NCBI GenBank assembly: GCA_002255925.1
Contig: NKIH01000002.1
Coordinates: 496,001-560,000, forward strand
Direction of reading: 5' to 3'
Source: Burkholderiales bacterium PBB6
Lineage (GTDB): Bacteria > Pseudomonadota > Gammaproteobacteria > Burkholderiales > Burkholderiaceae_C
Length of the DNA stretch: 64,000 nucleotides
In this document: positions 37,290 through 46,200 of the stretch, in pieces
Numbering within the stretch: position 1 is the first letter of the stretch
How the letters are laid out: the number at the start of each line of letters is the position of its first letter
Notes under the pieces: generated by a model
The model's database searches: none
What the model saw: the letters and a program-made list of their open reading frames with translations, nothing else
What the model was told of the DNA's origin: nothing
Made by a program: the position numbers and the translations under genes

Positions 37290-38936
37290 TCAGGCGATGC
37301 TGAAGGAGGCGTCCGCCCCGGAGGCCGTCAGTGCGCCGATGGCGCCGGCTTCACCATCGTCGAGCAGGCGCGTCGGATCAACCAGCAGCACCAGCCGGCC
37401 GTCGCCATCGAGCTTGGCCACCTGACTGATGAGACCCGACTGGTCGCTGCTCAGCGACGGAGCCGGCTCGATCAGGCGATGGGCCACCCGCAGCACGTCG
37501 ATCACCGCGTCGACGATGAAGCCGGTGCGCACCCCGCGCAGCAGGTACACCATGATGCGCTGGCGCTCGTTGCGCTCGATCGGCGGCAGGCCGAAGCGCG
37601 CGCGCTGGTCTACCACCGGCAGCACCGCGCCACGCAGGTTGATCATGCCTTCCACCCAGGGCGGCGAGCGTGGCACGTGCGTCAGCGTTTCCGGCAGGCG
37701 CACGATCTCCTGCACGCTCATGATGGGCACGCCGAACTCTTCCGCACCGAGGCGAAAGATCACCATCTGGCTGTCGTCGTCGATCGGGTCCACGGTGTTG
37801 TCTCCTTCGACCTGGGAATCAATGCTGGCGCTGCCGGCAGCGGCGGTTGATCCGCACTGGGCATGCAGCGCTTCCTGGATGCCGCGCAGGCCGAGCAGCT
37901 TGCTGGTCGTGATGATCGACACCAACCGGCGCCCGTCGTCCAGGCGGCAGATGGCTTCGAACTCCTGCAGGCCCTGGTCCTGGGCCAGCAGGCCGGGCAT
38001 GGCATCGGTCTGGTCGCGCGGCACCCGCAGCACTTCCTTCACGGTGTCCGTCACCAGGCCCACGCGGTGGCCGCCGGGCAGGCCCACCACCACCACGCGG
38101 TGGTGCTCGTCGAGTTGATCCATCGGCAGCGCGAAGATCGTGCGCAGGCTCACCAGCGGCAGCAGGCGCTGGCGCAACGACATCAGACCCAGCACATGGC
38201 TGGCCGAGCGCGGCACGCCGATGATGTTGTCTGGCACCTGCACGATCTCCTGCACGCTGGCAATGTCGATCGCGTATTCCTGGCCGGCCACGGTGAAGCT
38301 CACCAGGCGGGCCTCATCGGTGTCGGTGTTGTCAGCTTCGCTGCTGGCGGGTGCGCCGTCCAGCGCTTGCTGGGCACCGCCAGTGGCTGCATCGCCGTTG
38401 CCAACGTCCGCCAGCCGTGCGAACTGCTGGCGCGCCAGCAGGCCGAAGTCGAGCACCTGCAGCAGCTGCACCTCACCCGAGGCCTGCGGCCGCTGGATGA
38501 CGCCGGTCAGGAATTCCTGGCTGATGACCGATTCGATGCTGCTGGCGGGCGCCATCTGGCCCGCCTCCACCGAAATGACACTGGCCACCCGGTCAACCAC
38601 GAAGCCGATGGGAATGCCGAGCTGGATGACCAGCGCGCGGCTGGCGTCGTCGGCCTCGCAGGCCGGCAAGCCGAAGAGATGCCGCAGGCTGACGATGGGC
38701 AGCACCTTGCCGCGCAGGTTGGCCAGCCCTTGCAGAGCGGGCGGGGCCAGCGGCATGCGCGCCACGTCGGGCACGCGGATGATTTCCTGCACCGGGCCCA
38801 TCGGCACGGCGAACATCTCGTCCGCCACGCTGAAGGTCACGAACTGCAGGGTCTGGGCCAGGTTGCCGGCGGCCTGCTCCACCGCCTCGGGGGGCAGGGC
38901 GGGCAGGGCACTGGCGGGAGGGTCACTGAGGTTCAT
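37290..38936 (-). CDS. Triple-CheW-domain coupling protein (left arm)
   Basis: A 548-residue protein made of three CheW domains in tandem (about 30-165, 205-345, 395-535), with no receiver or kinase part. Each repeat shows VxEIIRVPD-like and ANLRGKVLPIVSLR-like segments (FAVPMGPVQEIIRVPD; YAIDIASVQEIVQVPD; FGVPIMSVQEIVRLPE). CheW couples receptors to CheA; three domains in one chain could bridge several receptors or kinases. It is encoded immediately after the tandem-tip receptor and pairs with a paralogue at 44625-46190. Confidence 0.93.
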   Translation of the reverse strand: MNLSDPPASALPALPPEAVEQAAGNLAQTLQFVTFSVADEMFAVPMGPVQEIIRVPDVARMPLAPPALQGLANLRGKVLPIVSLRHLFGLPACEADDASRALVIQLGIPIGFVVDRVASVISVEAGQMAPASSIESVISQEFLTGVIQRPQASGEVQLLQVLDFGLLARQQFARLADVGNGDAATGGAQQALDGAPASSEADNTDTDEARLVSFTVAGQEYAIDIASVQEIVQVPDNIIGVPRSASHVLGLMSLRQRLLPLVSLRTIFALPMDQLDEHHRVVVVGLPGGHRVGLVTDTVKEVLRVPRDQTDAMPGLLAQDQGLQEFEAICRLDDGRRLVSIITTSKLLGLRGIQEALHAQCGSTAAAGSASIDSQVEGDNTVDPIDDDSQMVIFRLGAEEFGVPIMSVQEIVRLPETLTHVPRSPPWVEGMINLRGAVLPVVDQRARFGLPPIERNERQRIMVYLLRGVRTGFIVDAVIDVLRVAHRLIEPAPSLSSDQSGLISQVAKLDGDGRLVLLVDPTRLLDDGEAGAIGALTASGADASFSIA

Positions 38937-38956
38937 GGCGGTTCGGCCGAGCCGCC

Positions 38957-40882
38957 TCAGTTGCTTTGCAGCTCGTCAGCGAGCGAGGCGATTTCCTCGA
39001 TGGCGGCAGCCAGCTCGTCGGTGCCTTGAGACTGCTGCTTGGCCGCCACCGACGCCTGCTCGGCCGACTTCTCGGCCTGCTGCGCGGCGGCAGACACCTG
39101 CTCCACGGCGACCTTCACCTGCGCCAGGGCCGCAACGATCTCGACGGCTGCCGAAGCAGCTTCCGCATTGCCGGCTTCCACATCCGCCACGTCGGTTTCC
39201 ATCGACACCAGGTTGTTGGTGATCGCGCGGGTCTTGTCGACTTCTGCGGCGGCGGCGCCGGCGATCTCGAACAGGTCACGGCCCACCAGGGCGATCTGGT
39301 CCTGGATGCTGCGCACCAGGTCCTTGATGCGGTCGGCGTTGCCGGCCGAGTCTTGCGCCAGGTTGCGGATGTCGGTGGCCACCACCACGAAGCCCTTGCC
39401 GTATTCACCGGCGCGGGCTGCTTCGATGCTGCCATTGATGGCCAGCATGTTCGTCTGCATCGCGACCTGTGTGATGGCGTCCACCACCTTGTCGATGCGG
39501 CGGCTGACCAGCTCCAGCTCCTTGATCTGCTGCATGCTGGTGCGGGTCGAATCCACGCTCATCGTGATGCTGGCGATCAGCCCGTCGACGTGCGACTTGT
39601 TGTCACCCATCAGTGAGCGGATGGCGGCGGCGCGTTCGCGGCCGTTGCCGGCGCGCTGCTCGGCGAGCTGCGCACCCTTTTCGATCTGCGTCACGGCCGC
39701 GGCCGATTCGGTGGTGGCGGCCGACTGGGTCTGGGCGCCTTTGCGGATCTGCTCCAGCGCAATCATGATCTGGCCGGCCGAGCGGTTGATTTCGCTCACG
39801 GCGCTCGACAACTCTTCCGCCGAGCTGGCCACTTCCTCGGCGCTCTTGGCAATGTCCGTCGAGTTCTTCAATTCTTCGGCCACGTCCGACAGGCTGGTGG
39901 CGGTCTGCTCGCACTGGGCCAGCGCGGTGCTTTGTTCCTGCACGGTCTTGGCGGCTTCCTCGCAGGCGGCCGATTGCTCGGCGGCGGCGGCAGCGATCTG
40001 CTCTGCGCCCTTCAAGGCCTGGTCAGAAGCCACCGACGACTGCTGGGCGGCCGCGGCGATCTCGGTGGCGCCGGCCACGATGGCGGCGGCGTCGCTGGCG
40101 ATGCGGCCCAGCTGCTCGATGATCACGCCGCTCTTGTCGACCTCCGCCTGGATGGAGCTGGCCGAGGTGTTGATGCCGTCGGCGATCACCTTGACCTCAC
40201 CCTGGATCTGTCCGACCAGGTCCTGAATCTGTTTGGCGCTCTTTTCGCTGGTTTCAGCCAGCGTGCGCACTTCATCAGCCACCACTGCAAAACCCTTGCC
40301 GTGCTGGCCGGCTCGGGCGGCTTCAATGGCAGCGTTCAGGGCCAGCAGGTTGGTCTGGTCGGCGATGCGGACCACGGCCTTGACGATGTCGCCGATGTTG
40401 GCAGCCTGGCGTTCGAGCTCGGCCACCATCTTCACGGATTCGGTCTGGCGGCGGGCGGCCACGCCCACATTGGTCACGGTGGCGCCCACTTCGCCATTGA
40501 TGCGGGTGGCCAGGGTCTGCATGCCCTCGGCCTTGCTGCGCGCCAGGCTGGCGGCGTTCAGCTGGCGCACGATCGCCGCACTCACCTGGTTGACGGCGGC
40601 CAGCGATTCCTGGGCGGCGCCGGCGGCTTCTTCAGCGCCAGTGGCGATCTGGTCGGAGGCACGCTTGAGTTCTTCAGCGGCGGCGGCGGCTTCATTGATG
40701 CCGGCCGACAGCTGGGTGGAGGCGGCCGCCACGCGCTCTGCGGCTTGCTGCTGCTTGGCGACCGTGCGGGCTCGCTTGCGATGGATGTCGGCGTCACGGC
40801 TCACGTTGCGGCTGGCCGCGGCAACAGGCACGTAGGACTCGGCAGCGGGCTGTGCGCCGCGGTTTTTCATCACGAGAGACAT
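38957..40882 (-). CDS. Soluble chemoreceptor with two signalling tips (left arm)
   Basis: A 641-residue, almost wholly helical Ala/Glu/Gln-rich protein with no membrane segment and no sensor domain. A basic N-terminus ([13 protein letters not shown], about 34-46) precedes two MCP hairpin tips. Tip 1 is at 172-206 ([19 protein letters not shown] then [11 protein letters not shown]). Tip 2 is at 472-506 ([19 protein letters not shown] then [11 protein letters not shown]). The 300-residue spacing means two full cytoplasmic hairpins in one chain. ATG 40882 follows AGGAG. It is the first gene of the left arm. Confidence 0.92.
   Translation of the reverse strand: MSLVMKNRGAQPAAESYVPVAAASRNVSRDADIHRKRARTVAKQQQAAERVAAASTQLSAGINEAAAAAEELKRASDQIATGAEEAAGAAQESLAAVNQVSAAIVRQLNAASLARSKAEGMQTLATRINGEVGATVTNVGVAARRQTESVKMVAELERQAANIGDIVKAVVRIADQTNLLALNAAIEAARAGQHGKGFAVVADEVRTLAETSEKSAKQIQDLVGQIQGEVKVIADGINTSASSIQAEVDKSGVIIEQLGRIASDAAAIVAGATEIAAAAQQSSVASDQALKGAEQIAAAAAEQSAACEEAAKTVQEQSTALAQCEQTATSLSDVAEELKNSTDIAKSAEEVASSAEELSSAVSEINRSAGQIMIALEQIRKGAQTQSAATTESAAAVTQIEKGAQLAEQRAGNGRERAAAIRSLMGDNKSHVDGLIASITMSVDSTRTSMQQIKELELVSRRIDKVVDAITQVAMQTNMLAINGSIEAARAGEYGKGFVVVATDIRNLAQDSAGNADRIKDLVRSIQDQIALVGRDLFEIAGAAAAEVDKTRAITNNLVSMETDVADVEAGNAEAASAAVEIVAALAQVKVAVEQVSAAAQQAEKSAEQASVAAKQQSQGTDELAAAIEEIASLADELQSN
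40172..40399 (-). repeat. 228-bp inverted repeat, left copy (tip 1 of receptor)
   Basis: The minus strand of this segment aligns without gaps to 43165-43392 on the plus strand, with about 10 mismatches by eye, all but one silent. A run of about 62 bases is identical. It encodes the first signalling tip of both tandem-tip receptors. Flanking sequence of the same genes is more diverged. Confidence 0.8.
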
Positions 40883-41155
40883 GAAGGCTCCTGGGACACG
40901 CGCCGCACAGCTGGCGGGACGTGACTGGGATCCGGGGCGTCCGGAAGGCCGTCTCTCGCCCGCGCAAAGGCAGGGCGGGGCAGGCAAGCCTCAGACGTGG
41001 AGGCCTGGCCGATCAGTCGAGCGACCCGGCTGGTGTTGCCAGGGTGCTGAGCAGGAGCAAGAGCCTCATGATTGGATGCCAAGGGGCTCAGGCGAAGTCA
41101 TCAAGGTAGCGGCACAAAGCCCGCCAATTGATGGAAATGATTTTTTCGGTGGTGC

Positions 41156-41866
41156 TTAAGTCAGCACCTCCAGCAGCCGGTCCATGCCGCCGGTCTCGAT
41201 CGAGACCATCGCCTGCTCCCGCACGGCGGGCTTGGCGTGATAGGCCACCGACAGGCCGGCCACAGACATCATCGGCAGGTCATTCGCGCCGTCGCCCACG
41301 GCCATGGCCTGCTCGGGCGAGATGCCCATCAGGTCACAAACCTCCAGCACCAGGCGACGCTTTTCCGCGCCGTCGACGATGTCACCCCAGGGGCAGTCGA
41401 CCAGGCGGCCCGTCAGCACGCCGTCTTCGATCTCCAGCACGTTGGAGCGGGCGAAGTCGATGTTCAGGCGGTCGCGCACGCGGTCACTGAAATAGGTGAA
41501 GCCGCCGGACACCAGCAGCGTCTTCAGGCCCGCCGCCTGGCAGGCGCGCACGAAGATATCGACGCCGGGGTTGAGCTGCAGCTTGCGGGCATACACCTCC
41601 GCCAGGGCCTGCTCGGGCACGCCCTTGAGCAGGGCCACGCGCCGCCGCAGGCTGTCCTTGAAGTCGGTGATCTCGCCGCGCATCGCAGCTTCGGTGATGG
41701 CGGCCACCTCGGCCTTGCGGCCAGCAGCATCGGCAATTTCGTCGATGCACTCGATGTTGATCAGTGTCGAGTCCATGTCGAAGGCCACCAGCTTGAAACG
41801 GCTCAAGGGCAGGGGCGGCGCGAAGCCGCGGGCGAAGAGGCCGGGGGCCAGGAGGTGGGCAGACAT
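41156..41866 (-). CDS. serB: Phosphoserine phosphatase
   Basis: A 236-residue HAD-superfamily enzyme. The nucleophile motif FDMDSTLINIECIDEIA is near residues 29-45, the Ser motif LLVSGGFTYFS near 117-127, and VGDGANDLPMM near 189-199. It makes serine from phosphoserine. It lacks the long N-terminal ACT-like region of some SerB proteins. It sits between the two chemosensory arms. The gap 40883-41155 (273 bases) contains no gene that I can support. Confidence 0.95.
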   Translation of the reverse strand: MSAHLLAPGLFARGFAPPLPLSRFKLVAFDMDSTLINIECIDEIADAAGRKAEVAAITEAAMRGEITDFKDSLRRRVALLKGVPEQALAEVYARKLQLNPGVDIFVRACQAAGLKTLLVSGGFTYFSDRVRDRLNIDFARSNVLEIEDGVLTGRLVDCPWGDIVDGAEKRRLVLEVCDLMGISPEQAMAVGDGANDLPMMSVAGLSVAYHAKPAVREQAMVSIETGGMDRLLEVLT

Positions 41867-42062
41867 GGTCAGGCGCAGAAGATCAGATGCGGAAGGCCCG
41901 GATTGTCGCCGAGGCCGTGTCAGCCACCCGCGCCAGCGCCAGAGCGCTTGCGTGACGGTGCCGGCACTGCCCGCGGATTTGTGCGCACGGTTTTAGCGTT
42001 TCATGATTTAACTCGCCGTCGAATTGGTCGAAACGTTGGAAACAGTTTCACCAAGGATGCCC

Positions 42063-42446
42063 ATGTCGCGCCGCGTGCTCACGATTGACGATCAAACCGA
42101 CATCCGCCGGCTGATCCGGATGACGCTGGAATTCGAGGGCTTCGACGTGCTGGAAGCCGGCGGCGGCCCGGAAGGCCTGGAGATGGCCTGGTCGAAGAAG
42201 CCGGACCTGATCCTGCTCGACGTGATGATGCCCGGCATGAGTGGCCTGACCGTGGCCTCGATGCTGCGCACGGACGAGCGCCTGAAGCACATTCCCGTGG
42301 TCATGCTCACCGCGCTCGACCGCGAGAGCGACATGGAAGCCGGGCTGGCCACCGGCGCGCAGGCCTACCTGGCCAAGCCCTTCAGCCCGATGGAGCTGCT
42401 GGACGTGGTTGAGCGGCTGATCACCGAATCCCAGGCGCGTCGCTGA
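42063..42446 (+). CDS. Single-domain response regulator
   Basis: A 127-residue receiver: acidic pair in VLTIDDQTDIRR, phospho-Asp in LILLDVMMPGMSG, Thr in VVMLTALDRE, Lys in YLAKPFSPMEL. No output domain. ATG 42063 is preferred to 42057 and 42024 because AAGG lies six bases upstream. The 196-base gap to the divergent serB has no clear promoter. It precedes the right chemosensory arm, from which it is separated by 250 bases with overlapping small hairpins near 42466-42495. Confidence 0.92.
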   Translation: MSRRVLTIDDQTDIRRLIRMTLEFEGFDVLEAGGGPEGLEMAWSKKPDLILLDVMMPGMSGLTVASMLRTDERLKHIPVVMLTALDRESDMEAGLATGAQAYLAKPFSPMELLDVVERLITESQARR

Positions 42447-42696
42447 CCCGCCCATGTCGGGAATTGAGGGGTCAAAAGCCCCTTCCTGCAAGGGATTACC
42501 CAAATTCACGCTGCCTACAGTGTGCCGATTGAGTGCTCGGAGTCGGCGCCTCGTCGGGTGCCGCTGTTCGAAATGAAAGCCCAGGCCATGCCGGCCTGAT
42601 CGTTAGCCAACACCTCTTCGCCAGTTCGCGTTATTTGTCTGTCGGCCGGTGGCTGCAGTCCGCGAGTTTGGCGCCTCTGCCCTCAAGGAGATCACC

Positions 42697-44607
42697 ATGG
42701 CGCTTGTCAAGAAAGCCGTATCCGCCACCACCGCACCGGCGGTTCGTTCCAATGGCAACACCTCGCGTGATGCCGAGTTGCAGCGCAAGCGCGCTCGCAC
42801 CCTGGCCAAGCAGCAACAGGCCGCAGAGCGCATCGCCGCGGCCTCGGCCCAGATGTCGTCGGGCATCAGCGAGGCCGCATCGGCCGCTGAAGAGCTCAAG
42901 CGCGCGTCTGACCAGATTGCCACGGGCGCCGAGGAAGCATCGGGTGCAGCGCAGGAGTCGCTGGCGGCTTTCAAGCAGGTGGAAGGTGCAATTGCGCGCC
43001 AGTTGCAGAACGCTGACCTGAGCCGCAGCCGCGCTGAAACCGCCCAGGCGCTGGTGAGCAAGACCACCGTCGAGATCGGCACGCTGATCACCAACGTCGG
43101 TGTGTCGGCCCAGCGCCAGGCCGCCTCGGTGGACATGGTGGCCGAGTTGGAGAAGCAGGCCGCCAACATCGGCGACATCGTCAAGGCCGTGGCCCGCATC
43201 GCCGACCAGACCAACCTGCTGGCCCTGAACGCCGCGATTGAAGCGGCCCGAGCCGGCCAGCATGGCAAGGGTTTTGCGGTGGTGGCTGATGAAGTGCGCA
43301 CGCTGGCTGAAACCAGCGAAAAGAGCGCCAAACAGATTCAAGACCTGGTCGGACAGATCCAGGGCGAAGTCAAGGTGATTGCCGACGGCATCGGCGAAGC
43401 GGCCAAGGCCGTGGAAGTGGAAGTCGAAAACGGCAAGGTCATCACCCAGCAACTGGAGCAGATCCGCACCGACACGATCGAGATCGTCAAGGGCGTGGGT
43501 GAAATCGCCGTGGGTGCCCAGCAGTCGTCGAGCGCCGCCGTGCAGGCCCTGAAGGGCAGCGAAAGCATCGCCGCAGCGGCCGAGGAGCAATCGGCCGCGG
43601 CCGAAGAGGCGGCCTCCACCGTGGCTGAGCAATCACAGGCACTGGCCGCTTGCGAGCAGACCGCCCAGTCGTTGTCCGACCTGGCCGAAGACCTGAAGAA
43701 CTCCACCGACGTGGCCAAGAGCGCGGAAGACGTGGCGTCTTCCGCCGAAGAGCTGTCGAGTGCGGTGCAGGAAATCAGCCGCTCGGGTACGCAGATCATG
43801 ACGGCCATCGACCAGATCCGCAAAGGCTCGGAAGTGCAGTCCGCGGCCACCGAGGAATCGGCTGCCGCCGTCACCCAGATCGAGCGCGGTGCCCAGATCG
43901 CCCAGGCGCGTGGCACCGCAGGCGTGGAAAAGGTGGGCGCGATCCGCGGCCTGCTGGCCACCAACAAGGCCGCGGTCGATTCGCTGATCGCCAATGTTTC
44001 CGGCTCGGCCGAGGCCAGCAAGGTCAGCATCCGCCAGATCAAGGAGCTGGCACTCGTCAGCCGCCGCATCGACAAGATCGTCGATGCCATCACGACCGTC
44101 TCCATCCAGACCAACATGCTGGCCGTCAACGGCAGCATCGAAGCGGCCCGCGCCGGTGAGTACGGCAAGGGCTTCGTGGTGGTGGCCACCGACATCCGCA
44201 ACCTGGCACAAGACTCGGCCCAGAACGCCGACCGCATCAAGGACCTGGTGAAGGCGGTGCAGGACCAGATCGGCGTGGTGGGGCGTGACCTCGACGAGAT
44301 CCTCGCCACCTCGGTGGCCGAAGTCGAAAAGGCCCGTGCCACCACCGAGAACCTGGTGGCCATCGAGGCTGACATCCTGGCGGTGGAAAGTGGGTCGAAG
44401 GAGATCCTGTCCGCTGCCAACGAAATCGGTGCTGCCGTGGCGCAGGTCAAGCGCGGCATCGAGCAGATTTCTTCCGCTGCACAGGAAGCCGCCAAGGCTG
44501 CTGACGAGGCCGCCGCTGCGGCGCGCCAGCAGTCGCAGGGCGCCGATGAATTGGCAGCCGCCATCGAGGAAATCTCCTCGCTGGCTGACGAGCTGCAAAG
44601 CGCCTGA
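42697..44607 (+). CDS. Soluble chemoreceptor with two signalling tips (right arm)
   Basis: A 636-residue paralogue of 38957-40882, again with no membrane or sensor segment. The basic N-terminal [14 protein letters not shown] is conserved. Tip 1 lies near 167-201 and tip 2 near 467-501, with the same sequence split: canonical [20 protein letters not shown] in tip 1, but [20 protein letters not shown] and ATDIRNLAQ in tip 2. The last ~20 residues ([19 protein letters not shown]) are nearly identical in both proteins. AAGGAG at 42685-42690 fixes ATG 42697. It is the first gene of the right arm. Confidence 0.92.
   Translation: MALVKKAVSATTAPAVRSNGNTSRDAELQRKRARTLAKQQQAAERIAAASAQMSSGISEAASAAEELKRASDQIATGAEEASGAAQESLAAFKQVEGAIARQLQNADLSRSRAETAQALVSKTTVEIGTLITNVGVSAQRQAASVDMVAELEKQAANIGDIVKAVARIADQTNLLALNAAIEAARAGQHGKGFAVVADEVRTLAETSEKSAKQIQDLVGQIQGEVKVIADGIGEAAKAVEVEVENGKVITQQLEQIRTDTIEIVKGVGEIAVGAQQSSSAAVQALKGSESIAAAAEEQSAAAEEAASTVAEQSQALAACEQTAQSLSDLAEDLKNSTDVAKSAEDVASSAEELSSAVQEISRSGTQIMTAIDQIRKGSEVQSAATEESAAAVTQIERGAQIAQARGTAGVEKVGAIRGLLATNKAAVDSLIANVSGSAEASKVSIRQIKELALVSRRIDKIVDAITTVSIQTNMLAVNGSIEAARAGEYGKGFVVVATDIRNLAQDSAQNADRIKDLVKAVQDQIGVVGRDLDEILATSVAEVEKARATTENLVAIEADILAVESGSKEILSAANEIGAAVAQVKRGIEQISSAAQEAAKAADEAAAAARQQSQGADELAAAIEEISSLADELQSA
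43165..43392 (+). repeat. 228-bp inverted repeat, right copy
   Basis: The partner of 40172-40399 on the opposite strand; about 96% identical by eye. The two copies flank serB and the single-domain regulator in inverted orientation, so recombination between them would invert 40.4-43.2 kb. Confidence 0.8.
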
Positions 44608-44624
44608 GCGCAGGGAGTTTGGCC

Positions 44625-46190
44625 ATGAGCCTTGAAACCGCGAACGAACAAGCCCAGCTGGCAGCCGCCAGCGGTGATGGGCAGGCGAGTGATACCTGCC
44701 AGTACGTGACCTTCATGGCGGGCGACGAAGTGTTTGCCGTGGAGATGGCGCCGGTGCAGGAAATCATCCGCCTGCCGGACGTGGTGCGCGTGCCGCTGTC
44801 GCCGCCGACGCTGGAAGGCCTGGCCAACCTGCGTGGCAAGGTGCTGCCGATCGTCTCGCTGCGCCGCGTGCTGGGTTTTGCCGATCAGGAAGCTGACGAC
44901 ACGACCCGCGCGGTGGTGATCGACATTGGCCAGCCCATGGGCTTCGTGGTGGACCGGGTGGCCAGCGTGGTGGGTGTCGACAAGAGCAAGATCGAAAGCG
45001 TGGACGGCCTGAGCGCCACCATCGACAGCGACTTGCTCTCCGGCCTGATCAAGGACATCGGCGGCCACGCCATGGTGATGGTGCTGAATTTCGAGCGGCT
45101 CATCGCCCAGGAATTTGCGCACCTGGCCGAGATGGCCGCCAGCCAGGGCGGTGGCGGTTCGGCCGGCCTGGCGGGCGTGGGTGGTTCGGCGGGCCAGTCG
45201 CTCGAAGATGCGGTGGACGACGAGCTGCACCTGGTGAGCTTCGACGTGGCCGGTCAGGAATACGCCATCGACATTGCCGATGTGCAGGAAATCGTGCAGG
45301 TGCCCGAGCAGATCGTGCAGGTGCCGCGCGCCCAGCCGCATGTGCTGGGCGTGATGACGCTGCGCCAGCGCCTGCTGCCGCTGGTTTCGCTGCGCTGCAT
45401 GTTCGGCTTGAGCGCGCAGGCCTCGAACGAGCAAAGCCGCATCGTGGTGGTGTCCATCCAGGGCGCCTCGGTCGGCATCGTGGTCGACAACGTCAACGAA
45501 GTGCTGCGCGTGCCGCGCCAGCAGGTGGAAACCATGCCGTCGCTGCTGGCCCGCCAGGGCGACATGGCCGACATCACCGACATCTGCCGCCTGGAGGGTG
45601 GCAAGCGTCTGGTGTCGATCATCTCGACGCACAACCTGTTCCGCCACAACGCCATCAAGGAGGCCTTGAACGCCGTGGACAACTCTGAAGCCGCCACCGA
45701 CCGTGGCCAGCAACGCCAGGCCAGCACCGGCGACGACGAACAGGTGGTGGTGTTCCGCCTCGGCTCCGAAGAGTTCGGTGTGCCCATCGACAGCGTGCAG
45801 GAAATCGTGCGCGTGCCCGACGTGCTGACGCATGTGCCGCGCGCACCGGCATCGGTGGAGGGGGTGATCAATCTGCGTGGCTCGGTGCTGCCGGTGGTGG
45901 ACTTGCGCCGCCGCCTGGGGCTGCCCACCGTGGACCGCAACGACGGCCAGCGCATCGTGGTGTTCCTGATCCGTGGCGTGCGTACCGGCTTCATCGTCGA
46001 TGCGGTGGCCGAGGTGCTGAAGGTGCCGCGCCAGGCGATCGAGCCCGCACCGCAGTTGTCGGCCGAGCAGTCGACGCTGCTGGCACGCATGGCGAACCTC
46101 GAAAAGCAGAAACGCATGTTGCAGTTGATCGAACCGGCCCACCTGCTGGCCGACAACGATCTCTCCAGCATGTCTGAGATGGCCGCCTGA
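44625..46190 (+). CDS. Triple-CheW-domain coupling protein (right arm)
   Basis: A 521-residue protein with three CheW domains (about 27-165, 195-335, 375-510): VFAVEMAPVQEIIRLPD, YAIDIADVQEIVQVPE, and FGVPIDSVQEIVRVPD mark the three repeats. Domain n here resembles domain n of the left-arm protein more than the other domains of its own chain, so the triplication came before the arm duplication. ATG 44625 with GGGAG upstream is preferred to TTG 44619. It is followed by cheB after 10 bases. Confidence 0.93.
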   Translation: MSLETANEQAQLAAASGDGQASDTCQYVTFMAGDEVFAVEMAPVQEIIRLPDVVRVPLSPPTLEGLANLRGKVLPIVSLRRVLGFADQEADDTTRAVVIDIGQPMGFVVDRVASVVGVDKSKIESVDGLSATIDSDLLSGLIKDIGGHAMVMVLNFERLIAQEFAHLAEMAASQGGGGSAGLAGVGGSAGQSLEDAVDDELHLVSFDVAGQEYAIDIADVQEIVQVPEQIVQVPRAQPHVLGVMTLRQRLLPLVSLRCMFGLSAQASNEQSRIVVVSIQGASVGIVVDNVNEVLRVPRQQVETMPSLLARQGDMADITDICRLEGGKRLVSIISTHNLFRHNAIKEALNAVDNSEAATDRGQQRQASTGDDEQVVVFRLGSEEFGVPIDSVQEIVRVPDVLTHVPRAPASVEGVINLRGSVLPVVDLRRRLGLPTVDRNDGQRIVVFLIRGVRTGFIVDAVAEVLKVPRQAIEPAPQLSAEQSTLLARMANLEKQKRMLQLIEPAHLLADNDLSSMSEMAA

Positions 46191-46200
46191 GCAAGCCGCC

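Noticed and set aside
41106-41131. Weak sigma-28-like sequence before the left tandem receptor (TCAA-N14-GCCGCTAC on the minus strand)
   Set aside because: Spacing is one short and the -10 has two mismatches; not convincing next to the better site at 35166-35192.
42501-42531. GCCGATTG element before the right tandem receptor as a FliA promoter
   Set aside because: No TAAA-like -35 at the required 15-base spacing (CAAA is 19 bases away).
40172-43392. Inverted repeats around serB as ends of a transposon
   Set aside because: The repeats are coding parts of two paralogous receptors, with no transposase or target-site duplication.
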